A stretch of 64,000 nt of DNA from Paenibacillus glycanilyticus (GTDB lineage Bacteria > Bacillota > Bacilli > Paenibacillales > Paenibacillaceae): assembly GCF_030161375.1 (NCBI RefSeq), contig NZ_BSSQ01000016.1, forward strand, positions 313,085-377,084, in the 5' to 3' direction. The translations under genes were made by a program, and so were the position numbers. This document shows, piece by piece, positions 1 to 8,817 of this stretch. The first letter of the stretch is position 1; each line of letters starts with the position of its first letter. The notes beneath the pieces are model-generated. The model was not told where the DNA came from. It ran no database searches and saw nothing but the letters and a program-made list of their open reading frames with translations.

Positions 1-1
1 A

Positions 2-217
2 GGGTGCATCAACGATACGCTGATGCATTTGGCGACACCGTATTTGCCGTTTGGCGGAGTAGGAGAAAGCGGGATCGGCGCTTATCACGGCGAGTACAGC
101 TTCAAAACGTTCTCCCATATGAAAAGCGTGCTGAAGCAAACGACCAAGTTTGATTTTGCTTTCCGTTATCCGTCGGCTAAGGGTGGTCTTTCGATCATAA
201 AAAGGCTGATGAAATAG
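2..217 (+). CDS. Aldehyde dehydrogenase, C-terminal fragment (5' end outside window)
   Basis: The reading frame is open from the window edge and ends at TAG 215-217. It translates as GCINDTLMHLATPYLPFGG followed by VGESGIGAYHGEYSFKTFSH, the conserved C-terminal signature of NAD(P)-dependent aldehyde dehydrogenases that oxidise fatty or aromatic aldehydes. The basic hydrophobic tail (FRYPSAKGGLSIIKRLMK) resembles the membrane-associated tail of the YwdH/AldH-type subgroup. The catalytic Cys and Glu lie upstream, outside the window, so substrate cannot be judged. The family call is firm because the FGGVGESGIG motif is diagnostic. Confidence 0.9.
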   Translation, partial: GCINDTLMHLATPYLPFGGVGESGIGAYHGEYSFKTFSHMKSVLKQTTKFDFAFRYPSAKGGLSIIKRLMK

Positions 218-264
218 CGTTATGCAGGTTGAAAACGGTTTAACTATTTTTGCCAAAAATTTAA

Positions 265-294
265 TTGACTTGGGACGGTCATGCTCAGTAACAT
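265..294 (+). promoter_or_regulatory. Putative sigma-A promoter of the MFS exporter
   Basis: TTGACT (265-270) and TAACAT (289-294) are separated by 18 nt, ahead of the exporter whose AGGAGG lies just before ATG 375. The leader also has a 7-bp stem, CCATTAC/GTAATGG (about 311-349). Pattern match only. Confidence 0.45.
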
Positions 295-374
295 GGGGAA
301 GCAAGAGCCATTACTGACAGCCGTTGTCCATCATCCTTGGCGTAATGGTGTATTCCATTTAGGAGGTTATAAGG

Positions 375-1931
375 ATGGAACAACGGTTAACGGATAACCC
401 GCAGGAGCAGCCATTTCAGATGAAAAGCATTATGCTCCCGCTTGTTGCGATTATTCTCGGCTGTTTTATGGTTATTCTCGATACAACGGCTATGAATGTG
501 GCTTTATCGAAGCTCGTGGATGATTTCCACACGCAGCTTCCGACTCTGCAGTGGACGGTAACGGGCTATATGCTTGCGCAAGCCGCTGTTATCCCGCTTG
601 CAGGCTGGCTGTCCGACCGGTTCGGCGCCAAGACGATATTCCTCACTTCGGTTATATTGTTCACGTTAGGCTCGCTGCTGTGCGCAATGCCCAATGATCC
701 TCAGATGCTTATTTTGTTCCGCGTCATCCAAGGGCTGGGCGGCGGATTTGTGATGCCGGTTGCGATGGCCTATGTATACCGGCTGAGTCCGCCTAACAAG
801 GTGGGGCAGGTCATGGGCATGCTTGGCGTGCCGATCCTGCTCGCGCCGGCGATTGGACCAATCCTCTCCGGCTGGCTGGTCGAGTACCACTCCTGGCGCT
901 GGATCTTTCTGATCAATCTGCCGGTAGGCGTGATCAGCGTATGGTTTGGTTTGCGGTACCTGCCGAAGCTGGCGACCAAGAAACTTGCCGGATTGGATGT
1001 ACCGGGCATGATTTTGGGGCCGCTCGCTTTTGCCGCTTTGTCCTACGGCGTTAACCAAGGAGCGGAAAGCTGGACTTCGGATAAAACGCTCATCGGCCTC
1101 ATTGCTGGCGGCGTTGCGCTCATTGTCTTTATCTTTGTTGAGCTTCGCGCGACACATCCGCTGCTTGATCTTCGCGTATTCCGCTCGGTGGACTTCTCGT
1201 TTGGCATTGTGGTGCAATGGATCGTTCAGTTCTCGCTGTTTGGCGCGATCTTCCTGCTGCCGCAATTTCTGCAGCAAGGGCGCGGTTACGGAGCATTCGA
1301 CACGGGACTCACTTTGTTCCCTCAGGCGCTCGCTTCGGCCTGCATGATGCCGATCGGCGGGTATTTGTTCGACCGGATCGGGGTCCGCTGGCTCGTGGTT
1401 ATCGGGCTCAGCCTCGTATCGGGCGCGATCTTCCAATATTCCAATCTCGATATTCATACAGGGCGGGAGGATCTGCTGTTGCCGCTTATTATGGCCGGCT
1501 CGGGAATGGGATTAATGATGATGCCGCTTAATTCCCATCTGATCAACAAGACGCCTCGCGAGCTGGTCAGCCGGGTTACTTCCCTTACCAGCGCCATGCA
1601 GCAGGTCATCAGCTCGCTTGCCGTAGCGCTGCTCGTCACCATTCTCACGAAGCGGATTGCAAAGCTTATGGCGGAGGCAAACGTGCCGCCAGAGGTGCTT
1701 GCCGGCCAAACTTCTTCGGGAGACGCAGCCGCGCAAGCGAGTCCGGAGCAGTTGCAGCAGCTGCTGGCGCTGGCGGTTGATGCCTTTGATTATACGTTTG
1801 GCATTATGGTGTTTGTCGCAATTACAGGGGCATTGCTTGGACTGCTGCTGCGCAGAGGCAAGAGACCTTCCGGAGAGATCACGCAGGCCGACAAACCGGA
1901 AGCAGCGCTTGAAGGACTTCATATGGGATAA
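375..1931 (+). CDS. MFS multidrug exporter, DHA2 (EmrB/QacA) family, 14 TM
   Basis: Proton-driven drug/H+ antiporter in the cytoplasmic membrane. The 518-residue protein has the length and 14 hydrophobic segments of the DHA2 family. TM1 carries LDTTAMNVALSKL (motif D1-like), the loop after TM2 carries GWLSDRFGAKT (motif A), and TM5 carries GPILSGWLVEYHSWRWIFLINLP (motif C), the EmrB/QacA signature. ATG is preceded by TAGGAGG. It stands alone between its own promoter and a strong terminator. Substrates cannot be predicted; close relatives are annotated as drug or lincomycin exporters. Confidence 0.9.
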   Translation: MEQRLTDNPQEQPFQMKSIMLPLVAIILGCFMVILDTTAMNVALSKLVDDFHTQLPTLQWTVTGYMLAQAAVIPLAGWLSDRFGAKTIFLTSVILFTLGSLLCAMPNDPQMLILFRVIQGLGGGFVMPVAMAYVYRLSPPNKVGQVMGMLGVPILLAPAIGPILSGWLVEYHSWRWIFLINLPVGVISVWFGLRYLPKLATKKLAGLDVPGMILGPLAFAALSYGVNQGAESWTSDKTLIGLIAGGVALIVFIFVELRATHPLLDLRVFRSVDFSFGIVVQWIVQFSLFGAIFLLPQFLQQGRGYGAFDTGLTLFPQALASACMMPIGGYLFDRIGVRWLVVIGLSLVSGAIFQYSNLDIHTGREDLLLPLIMAGSGMGLMMMPLNSHLINKTPRELVSRVTSLTSAMQQVISSLAVALLVTILTKRIAKLMAEANVPPEVLAGQTSSGDAAAQASPEQLQQLLALAVDAFDYTFGIMVFVAITGALLGLLLRRGKRPSGEITQADKPEAALEGLHMG

Positions 1932-1940
1932 ACGGTTCAA

Positions 1941-1972
1941 CCCCCCGGCTGCTTGCGGCCGGGTTTTTTTTG
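1941..1972 (+). terminator. Rho-independent terminator of the MFS exporter
   Basis: CCCGGC ... GCCGGG stem followed by eight T, 10 nt after the stop codon. Confidence 0.85.
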
Positions 1973-2053
1973 CTTGTCATAAAGGTATGAAATAGATGGA
2001 AACGACCACAATAAAGCTGTTACATAAACGACCTAAGGAGAACAAAAATCATC

Positions 2054-2767
2054 ATGATGAAGCGAAATAACCGAATAAGAATGACTGTTGTAACGGCAGC
2101 CTTGGCGCTTAGCATGAGCCTCGCGCCTGCTTACGGTTGGGCCTCGGCAGGCCATGTCAGCGAGCCGGTTTCGCGGCAGGTATGCGTGAGCCCGTCAGCA
2201 GAGAAGCTGAAGGATGATCTTCGTTTGTTATGGATTGACCATGCGGTGTGGACGCGAAATACGATGATCAGCATGCTGGCTGGCCTCGAAGACGTGAATC
2301 CGGTGCTGAACCGGCTGCTTAACAACCAACAGGATATCGGCAATGCCATAAAGCCTTATTACGGAGAAGAAGCGGGCAACAAGCTGGCAGAGCTGCTGAA
2401 GGAGCATATTGTTCTGGCGGGTAAAGTCATTACGGCGGCCAAAACCGGCAATAACAAGGATTTTGAGAAGTACAACAAAGAGTGGTACCGGAATGCCGAC
2501 GATATAGCCAAGTTCCTGAGCGGAGCTAATCCGAATTGGTCTTACGCGGACTTAAAGCAGATGATGGACAAACATCTGGATTGGTTGGCGGTTAATCTGA
2601 CGTCGCGGTTGTCCAAGGATTGGGAGAAAGACATTGCTGCTTATGACGCGGGTCAGGCTCATCTGATGATGTTGTCGGATACGATCGCTGAAGGAATCGT
2701 GAAGCAGTTCCCGGAGAAGTTCGGCGGCCAGGCAACGGGAAGTTCCGCGCCTCGGGTTAACCCCTAG
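2054..2767 (+). CDS. Secreted alpha-helical protein of unknown function
   Basis: A 237-residue protein with a typical Sec signal peptide (MMKRNNRIRM then a hydrophobic stretch ending near AYGWASA). The mature part is almost wholly amphipathic helix, with Trp- and His-bearing segments (LRLLWIDHAVWTRN, KEWYRNADDIAKFLS, KHLDWLAVNLTSRL), which suggests a four-helix bundle. Similar secreted proteins are common in Bacillus and Paenibacillus and have received inconsistent names such as acetylglutamate kinase or glycosyltransferase; nothing here supports an enzyme. SD AAGGAG lies 12 nt before a tandem ATGATG, so the second ATG (2057) is equally possible. Monocistronic. Confidence 0.75.
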   Translation: MMKRNNRIRMTVVTAALALSMSLAPAYGWASAGHVSEPVSRQVCVSPSAEKLKDDLRLLWIDHAVWTRNTMISMLAGLEDVNPVLNRLLNNQQDIGNAIKPYYGEEAGNKLAELLKEHIVLAGKVITAAKTGNNKDFEKYNKEWYRNADDIAKFLSGANPNWSYADLKQMMDKHLDWLAVNLTSRLSKDWEKDIAAYDAGQAHLMMLSDTIAEGIVKQFPEKFGGQATGSSAPRVNP

Positions 2768-2771
2768 CCAA

Positions 2772-2818
2772 AAGAGTCAGTTCTACTAGCTATTAGCTAG
2801 GGAACTGGCTCTTTTTTG
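2772..2818 (+). terminator. Terminator hairpin
   Basis: AAGAGTCAGTTC pairs with GAACTGGCTCTT, with an inner CTAGC/GCTAG stem, followed by a T run. Confidence 0.85.
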
Positions 2819-2904
2819 TTAGTGGTGCAGCTAGAAGCGGGAGGTGTATGCGATTTAAGCGAATCAGACTGATTTGGCGGGTGTTCATCTCTCACTTCTC
2901 CGGT

Positions 2905-2932
2905 TTTGCCGCTGCCAATCCCATTAGATAAT
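2905..2932 (+). promoter_or_regulatory. Possible promoter of the first polysaccharide operon
   Basis: TTTGCC, 16 nt, GATAAT, 75 nt before the GH42 start. The weak -35 would suit an activator-dependent promoter such as one driven by the AraC-type regulator encoded downstream. Confidence 0.3.
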
Positions 2933-3007
2933 AGGATCAGAGCAGGAGCAAAAGCATCCTGACCGCAAGCAAATGCTGCTGTTAGCAGAACGGAGATGTT
3001 GCGAGCT

Positions 3008-4996
3008 ATGAAATTTGGCGTTTGTTATTATCCGGAGCATTGGCCGGAAGAGCGCTGGCCGCTAGATGCGAAGCTGATGCGGGAGGCGGGCATAACGATC
3101 GTCCGGATCGGGGAATTTGCTTGGTCGAAGCTAGAGCGCAGACCCGGCGAATATACCTTCGAATGGCTGGATAAAAGCTTGTCCATTCTAGCAGCCGAGG
3201 GCATACAGGCCGTATTGGGGACGCCAACGGCAACGCCGCCCAAATGGATTATGGATCGCCACCCTGATATATACATGCGGGATAACAAAGGGGTTGTCCG
3301 GGGGTTTGGCCACCGGCGGCATTATTGCTATAACAATCCGCACTATCATGTCCATGTTCAATCGATCGTTACGCGGATGGCGGAAAGATACGGTGATCAC
3401 AACAGCGTTGTCGCCTGGCAGATCGACAATGAATTCGGCTGCACGGATACGACCCGTTGTTATTGCGATAATTGCAGAACCGCCTTCCAGCAATGGCTTG
3501 AGGATAAGTACGGGGACATTGATAACCTGAACGGGCAATGGGGAACGGTGTTCTGGAGCCAGATCTACAATGCGTTCAGCGAGATCGAGCTGCCGGCGTA
3601 TACGGTATTTCCGCTTCATAACCCGGGGATGGAGCTGGATTTCCGGAGGTTCTCATCCGATTCCGCGGTGAAATTCCAAAAGCTCCAACTGGACATCCTC
3701 CGGTCCGTTGCTCCCAATCAGCCGATCACCCATAACATGATGGGCATGTTCAACGAAATCAACGACTTTGACCTGTCGGGGGAGTTGGATTTTGCTTCTC
3801 TCGACAGCTATCCAAACCTGATGTTTGCAGACAAGCCGGACCCGCGGAATGCGGCATTAGCCCTCGATGCGACGCGCGGCTTCAAGCAGTCGAACTTCTG
3901 GGTGATGGAGCATCAGAGCGGTCCGCCTGGCGGGAACCTGTTGTTCCCGACGCCCAAACCGGGCGAGCTTCGCAAATGGACGTACCAGTCCGTTGCGCAT
4001 GGAGCGGATGCGATCCTTTATTTCCGCTGGAGGACTTGTTTGTTCGGCGCGGAACAGTTCTGGCACGGCTTGCTGCCGCATGACGGCATCCCGGGCAGGC
4101 GTTATGAGGAAGCGGCCCGTACGGGGGAAGAGCTGCATAAGCTTCTGCCTCAGATGGAAGGGCTAGGCAGCGGAGCCGAGGCGGCCATCATTCGCTCGTA
4201 CGAGAATGAATGGACGATGGAGATACAGCCTCAAACTTATGAACACCGCTACGACCGGCAGTTTATGGCTTATTACCGGTACTTCTACGACAGCCGGATA
4301 CCGGTCGACATCATCTCCGATGACCATTCCTTCGACGGTTATAAGCTGGTCGTTCTGCCGCATTATATGATGGCAAAACCGGGCGTAGCCGAAAGGCTGG
4401 AACGTTATGCGGCTACCGGCGGCACGGTCGTGCTGGACATTCGCGCCGGTACGAAGCTTTGGAACAACCAAATGGACGATGCGACGCTGCCGGGGGCATT
4501 CCGCGAGCTGCTTGGCATCCGCATCACCGATTACGGCACGCTTCGCACGGGGGAGACCCGGCGAATTGCCGCGGCAGACGGCGAGCCGGTCGGTCACGGA
4601 ACGATTTGGTACGATGTCATCGCCTGCGAGAAAGCGGAAGCGATCGCCTGGTATGCGGAAGATTATATGTCCGGTACGCCAGCCGTAACCCGCAACGCCG
4701 TTGGCACAGGCAATGCCTATTACTTCGGTACGGGAGCTGACCCCGCGTGCATGCGCAGTCTAATGAGCCAAGTTTGCGAGTCTGCCGGTTTATGCCCGAT
4801 TACAGAAGTTACGGCGCCGGAGGAAGTGGAGCTGGCGAGAAGGGCGGGCAGCGGGCAGCGATTTATTTTCGCCATAAACCATGCGGGAGAGGAGCGCAGC
4901 ATTCAGCTGGCTGGACCATTGAAGGAGATGGTCTCGGACCGCGTGATGGAAGGTACGGCAGTTATTCCCGCATACGGGGTGTATGTATTCGCCTAA
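3008..4996 (+). CDS. Beta-galactosidase, glycoside hydrolase family 42 (three-domain, zinc-binding type)
   Basis: Retaining beta-galactosidase that removes galactose from short galacto-oligosaccharides, probably cytoplasmic (no signal peptide). Counting from MKFGVCYYPEHW, the acid/base is Glu142 (WQIDNEFG) and the nucleophile Glu301 (FWVMEHQSG). Four cysteines at 107, 145, 151, 153/156 match the GH42 zinc site. About 662 residues, the full-length three-domain form. An upstream ATG at 2996 has no Shine-Dalgarno, whereas ATG 3008 follows CGGAG and starts at the conserved family N-terminus, so 3008 is chosen. First gene of the importer/hydrolase locus; transporter genes follow after 22 nt. YesZ of the Bacillus rhamnogalacturonan locus is the nearest known analogue. 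Confidence 0.93.
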   Translation: MKFGVCYYPEHWPEERWPLDAKLMREAGITIVRIGEFAWSKLERRPGEYTFEWLDKSLSILAAEGIQAVLGTPTATPPKWIMDRHPDIYMRDNKGVVRGFGHRRHYCYNNPHYHVHVQSIVTRMAERYGDHNSVVAWQIDNEFGCTDTTRCYCDNCRTAFQQWLEDKYGDIDNLNGQWGTVFWSQIYNAFSEIELPAYTVFPLHNPGMELDFRRFSSDSAVKFQKLQLDILRSVAPNQPITHNMMGMFNEINDFDLSGELDFASLDSYPNLMFADKPDPRNAALALDATRGFKQSNFWVMEHQSGPPGGNLLFPTPKPGELRKWTYQSVAHGADAILYFRWRTCLFGAEQFWHGLLPHDGIPGRRYEEAARTGEELHKLLPQMEGLGSGAEAAIIRSYENEWTMEIQPQTYEHRYDRQFMAYYRYFYDSRIPVDIISDDHSFDGYKLVVLPHYMMAKPGVAERLERYAATGGTVVLDIRAGTKLWNNQMDDATLPGAFRELLGIRITDYGTLRTGETRRIAAADGEPVGHGTIWYDVIACEKAEAIAWYAEDYMSGTPAVTRNAVGTGNAYYFGTGADPACMRSLMSQVCESAGLCPITEVTAPEEVELARRAGSGQRFIFAINHAGEERSIQLAGPLKEMVSDRVMEGTAVIPAYGVYVFA

Positions 4997-5018
4997 GCTG
5001 CCAAGAAAGGAGACTATT

Positions 5019-5987
5019 ATGGCCAAACCCGCCAAAATATTAGGGGATCAAGAGATTATGCCACCGGCCGGGAAGAAGGCGGGGAAAAGCCTCGTCATAC
5101 AAAGACAATACCAGCTGCTGCTCATGTCGACGCCGTTTGTGCTTCTCGTTATGCTGTTTTCGTTTGGCCCGCTGTGGGGCTGGATCATGGCTTTTCAGCA
5201 TTACAAGGTCGCGCTGGGCCTTTGGAATTCGCCTTGGGCCGGCTTCGACAACTTTAAGCTGCTCTTCCAGGATCCCCAATTCTTCAATGCGCTTCGCAAC
5301 ACCGTCGTCATGGGGGTGCTTAATCTGGTGACGGGTTTTGTTGGCGCGATTGGTCTCGCTTTGCTGCTCAACGAAATCCGGTTTGTCTTCTTCAAGAGAG
5401 TCATTCAAACGTTAACGTATATCCCGCACTTCGTGTCCTGGGTCGTGATTGCGAATATATTCGCCACGCTGCTGTCCCCGGATGCCGGCGTTGTGAATGC
5501 GATTCTTATGAAGCTTGGCTTGATTCAGGAACCGCTGTATTTTCTCGGCGAGGAGAAATGGTTCTGGTGGATTCATACGGCGGCAAACTTCTGGAAGGAG
5601 CTTGGCTGGAATACGATCATCTACCTCGCGGTGCTTGTGGGCCTCAATCCGGAGCATTATGAAGCAGCCGAAGTGGACGGGGCAACGCGTTGGCAGAAGA
5701 TGCGCTATATATCCATTCCGGGCCTGATGCCAACAGCCGTTCTGCTGCTTATCTTAAGTGTCGGCTGGATCGTGCAAAGCGGTTATGAATCGCAGTTCCT
5801 GCTTGGCAATCCGGTTGTCATCAACCGCTCCGAAGTGCTTGACCTGTATGCTCTGAACTACTCGACAAGCATTGGCGATTATTCATACGGCGTTGCGGTC
5901 AGCATGTTCAAATCGATTGTCAGTCTGGTGCTTGTCCTGCTGGTTAATTATACGGCGAAGAAAACATCCGGCAGCCGTTTATTCTAA
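5019..5987 (+). CDS. Carbohydrate ABC transporter permease, LplB/YtcP-like
   Basis: Integral membrane subunit of an oligosaccharide importer (binding-protein-dependent transport inner-membrane family). Six hydrophobic segments; the EAA loop reads EHYEAAEVDGATRWQKMRYI, the contact point for the ATPase. The N-terminus starts with a polar stretch before the first TM (QLLLMSTPFVLLVMLFSF). An in-frame ATG at 4983 overlaps the GH42 end, but ATG 5019 has AAAGGAG at the right distance. Pairs with the next permease. No ATPase gene is present in the locus, so a shared MsmX/MsiK-type ATPase encoded elsewhere is expected. Confidence 0.92.
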   Translation: MAKPAKILGDQEIMPPAGKKAGKSLVIQRQYQLLLMSTPFVLLVMLFSFGPLWGWIMAFQHYKVALGLWNSPWAGFDNFKLLFQDPQFFNALRNTVVMGVLNLVTGFVGAIGLALLLNEIRFVFFKRVIQTLTYIPHFVSWVVIANIFATLLSPDAGVVNAILMKLGLIQEPLYFLGEEKWFWWIHTAANFWKELGWNTIIYLAVLVGLNPEHYEAAEVDGATRWQKMRYISIPGLMPTAVLLLILSVGWIVQSGYESQFLLGNPVVINRSEVLDLYALNYSTSIGDYSYGVAVSMFKSIVSLVLVLLVNYTAKKTSGSRLF

Positions 5988-6017
5988 GCGCTGCCGGCAG
6001 CAAGGAGGTGAGAGAAC

Positions 6018-6908
6018 ATGTTTGTCAGGCGGTCGATCGGAGATGTCGCTTTTAGCATAATGAACTACACGGTACTGCTGGTGCTTGGTATCGCTACCTT
6101 GTTCCCGTTTCTTAATCTGGCGGCCATTTCCTTAAACGACGCGGGAGATACGCTGAAGGGGACTATCTATGTCTGGCCCCGCGTCTTCACCTTGGAGAAC
6201 TACAGCACGATATTCGCCAATGAAGGCTTGGCGGCTGCAGCGGTCCGCTCGGTGATACGGACGGTGGTAGGCACCGTGCTAGGCGTGTTATGTACCGCGA
6301 TGCTTGCGTATGCGCTGAGCAGGAGGGAGTTTTTTCTCCGCAAGCCGTTTAATATCATCCTGATTATTACGATGTATGTAAATGGAGGGCTGATCCCGTT
6401 TTATCTGCTGGTCAAAAACATCGGGCTGATGAATCATGCCGCCGTTTATATTCTGCCGATGCTTATCGGCGTGTTTAACGTCATCATTATGCGAAGTTAT
6501 TTCGAACAGCTGCCGGAAGGTATTGTCGAGTCGGCGAGAATTGACGGGGCTTCGGATTTTCAAATTCTGTTCCGCATCGTGCTTCAGATCAGCTTGCCCG
6601 TATTATCGACCATTACGCTGTATATCGCGGTTATGCATTGGAACTCCTGGTTTGACAACTACTTATACGCGAGCCGTAACGAGAACCTGAACCTGCTGCA
6701 ATACGAGCTGCAGAAAATTCTAATCAGCTCCGTAAACCAGGTCATGAGCGCCAATACCCACATCGATGCAACGGATGCCAGACGGACCAATCCGGAGACG
6801 ATTCGGGCGGCGATGACGATCATTGTCACCCTGCCGATTCTGCTGGTGTACCCGTTCCTGCAAAAGTATTTTGTAAAAGGCATGACCTTTGCTGCCATGA
6901 AGGAATAG
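6018..6908 (+). CDS. Carbohydrate ABC transporter permease, LplC/YtcP-like
   Basis: Second membrane subunit of the importer, 296 residues, six TM segments. The EAA loop reads EQLPEGIVESARIDGASDFQ. The region LYASRNENLNLLQYELQKIL and the end VYPFLQKYFVKGMTFAAMKE are typical of the LplC subgroup that partners with large (>500 residue) binding proteins. SD CAAGGAGGTGAG is optimal. Lies 30 nt after the first permease, in the same operon. Confidence 0.92.
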   Translation: MFVRRSIGDVAFSIMNYTVLLVLGIATLFPFLNLAAISLNDAGDTLKGTIYVWPRVFTLENYSTIFANEGLAAAAVRSVIRTVVGTVLGVLCTAMLAYALSRREFFLRKPFNIILIITMYVNGGLIPFYLLVKNIGLMNHAAVYILPMLIGVFNVIIMRSYFEQLPEGIVESARIDGASDFQILFRIVLQISLPVLSTITLYIAVMHWNSWFDNYLYASRNENLNLLQYELQKILISSVNQVMSANTHIDATDARRTNPETIRAAMTIIVTLPILLVYPFLQKYFVKGMTFAAMKE

Positions 6909-6979
6909 GCGGCCAAGATTACGGTTGTCGGATCAAGGAATCCGGTGATATTATCATGACAAGATGAGAGGGTGTCCAT

Positions 6980-8713
6980 ATGTCAAAGACATGGAAAAAA
7001 GGGTTAACGCTGATGGCTGCTTCGGTAATGCTCACGGGTGTTGTAGCCGGCTGCTCCTCCAATAATAACGAAGGCGGGAATACGCAATCATCGAGTAACG
7101 GCGGTAATGCAGCGGCAACTAACGCAACAAATGAAGACGCTTCCAAAAATCCGGAAAAAGCACCGTTGGAACCAATTACGTACACCATGAACACGACAGA
7201 CGAGAAGTTGACATGGGATACGCCGATCCAGAAGATTTTCACCGAAAAAACGGGAGTCTCCCTTAAATACGATCTGATCGTAGGCGAAGAGACGCAGAAG
7301 CAGGATCTGTGGCTCGCTTCCGGCGATTACCCGGACGTTATGGCCATGGGCCCGACGGAAGTCCAGAAATACAAAGACGGCGGAGCGCTTATCCCGCTGA
7401 ACGATCTGATCGATCAATACGGCCCGAACATTAAAGAGAAATTCGGCGAATACTTCAACCTCCTCAAGGACGAGGACGGCAAGATCTGGTCCATCTACGG
7501 CGTGAATAAGAGCCGCGAGGCGAAAGCGGACGCATCCGCAAACTTTATTATCCAATACGACGTGCTGAAGGAAGCGGGTTATCCGCAGATCAAGACGCTC
7601 GACCAGCTGTACGACATCCTGAAAGCCTACAAAGACAAACATCCTCAGATTGAAGGCAAAGATACCATTGGTTTCTCCGGCGCCATGACGGGCTGGCAAG
7701 TCAATATTGAATACAACAATCCGATTATCAGCGCATCCGGTCTGCCTGACCACGGCAACTTCCGGATTGACGGGAACGGCCAGGTCGAATACAACCCGGT
7801 CTCCGAAGACGCGAAGAAATACTATTCTTTCCTGAACAAGCTTTACCAGAACGGACTTTACGACAAGGAAGCATTCTCGCAAGATGATTTGTCCAAAAAG
7901 CTTGCGCAAGGCCGTGTACTAGCAGCATACGCGCCTAAGTGGATGGTCGGCAACGTAGAAACCCAATTCCGCCTTGATGGACATCCGGAACGTCAATACG
8001 CTTATTTGCCGCTGTTCTTCTCGGACGATACGGCTGATCAATCGAATACGGTCGTTCCGACCTTTGCGGGCAGCCTGCAGTGGGCGGTTACGACTTCCGC
8101 GAAAAATCCGGAGCGCTTCATCCAGTTCATCGATTACTTGTTCTCGGATGAAGGCCAGATTCTGTCGCAATGGGGCATCGAAGGCACGCATTACGAAGTG
8201 AAGGACGGCAAGCGAACCTTGCTGCCGGCTGAACTGGAGGCGCGCAAGAACGACCCTGATCATGGCACGAAAGAAGGTTTTACGAGCAACGGCACGGGCA
8301 GCGGCTCCTGGTTTAACGTTGGCGACGGCGCGAAGCTGAGTGACGGCGATTACGCGACTCCGCTTACGAAGGACTACCAGCTTAGCCTCTATGATGATAT
8401 GACCAAAGAAGTGTTGGCCAAATACGGCAAGCAAACATGGGCGGATTTCCTGCCGCCCGCGCAAGTGGTGCCGGGTTATCTGTGGCAGGTATCGCCGCCG
8501 GAGAACATTAACCTGCAGGCGAAGAAGATCGAGGAAGCATGGAAGAAATACTTGCCGAAGCTCATTATGGCGAAAAACGCCACGGACTTTGACAGCAGCT
8601 GGGATGGCATGAAGTCGACCATGGAGAAGGCGGGTCTTCAAGAAGTGAACGGCGCTTATACCGACCTTTGGGCGGACTTTAACGCCAAATTTAAAGCCAC
8701 CATCGGAGAATAA
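6980..8713 (+). CDS. Extracellular solute-binding lipoprotein of the first importer (LplA-like)
   Basis: Membrane-anchored receptor delivering oligosaccharides to the two permeases encoded upstream. 577 residues, the size of the LplA group. Signal peptide with lipobox LTGVVAGC, Cys about residue 25, followed by a Ser/Asn/Gly-rich linker (SSNNNEGGNTQSSSNGG). The mature domain has the family features (DYPDVMAMGP, the sugar-binding WQV/W segments, SWFNVGDGAKL). SD GAGAGGG before ATG. Ends at a strong terminator, so it is probably the last gene of the GH42-permease-permease-SBP transcript. Confidence 0.92.
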   Translation: MSKTWKKGLTLMAASVMLTGVVAGCSSNNNEGGNTQSSSNGGNAAATNATNEDASKNPEKAPLEPITYTMNTTDEKLTWDTPIQKIFTEKTGVSLKYDLIVGEETQKQDLWLASGDYPDVMAMGPTEVQKYKDGGALIPLNDLIDQYGPNIKEKFGEYFNLLKDEDGKIWSIYGVNKSREAKADASANFIIQYDVLKEAGYPQIKTLDQLYDILKAYKDKHPQIEGKDTIGFSGAMTGWQVNIEYNNPIISASGLPDHGNFRIDGNGQVEYNPVSEDAKKYYSFLNKLYQNGLYDKEAFSQDDLSKKLAQGRVLAAYAPKWMVGNVETQFRLDGHPERQYAYLPLFFSDDTADQSNTVVPTFAGSLQWAVTTSAKNPERFIQFIDYLFSDEGQILSQWGIEGTHYEVKDGKRTLLPAELEARKNDPDHGTKEGFTSNGTGSGSWFNVGDGAKLSDGDYATPLTKDYQLSLYDDMTKEVLAKYGKQTWADFLPPAQVVPGYLWQVSPPENINLQAKKIEEAWKKYLPKLIMAKNATDFDSSWDGMKSTMEKAGLQEVNGAYTDLWADFNAKFKATIGE

Positions 8714-8739
8714 GCAGAGGCAGTAAGCTTAGAATATCG

Positions 8740-8778
8740 CGTACGCCTTGAACACTCGTGCAAGGCGTACGTTCTTTT
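8740..8778 (+). terminator. Terminator between the importer and its two-component system
   Basis: Perfect 11-bp stem CGTACGCCTTG/CAAGGCGTACG with a 10-nt loop, followed by TTCTTTTGCTT. Confidence 0.85.
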
Positions 8779-8817
8779 GCTTCCTTACACTTGAAGAGAG
8801 AGAAGGGATGAAGGCGA

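Noticed and set aside
666..1457. 263-codon minus-strand frame in the MFS gene
   Set aside because: Charged, His/Gln-rich translation typical of the complement of a membrane protein; no SD or domain.
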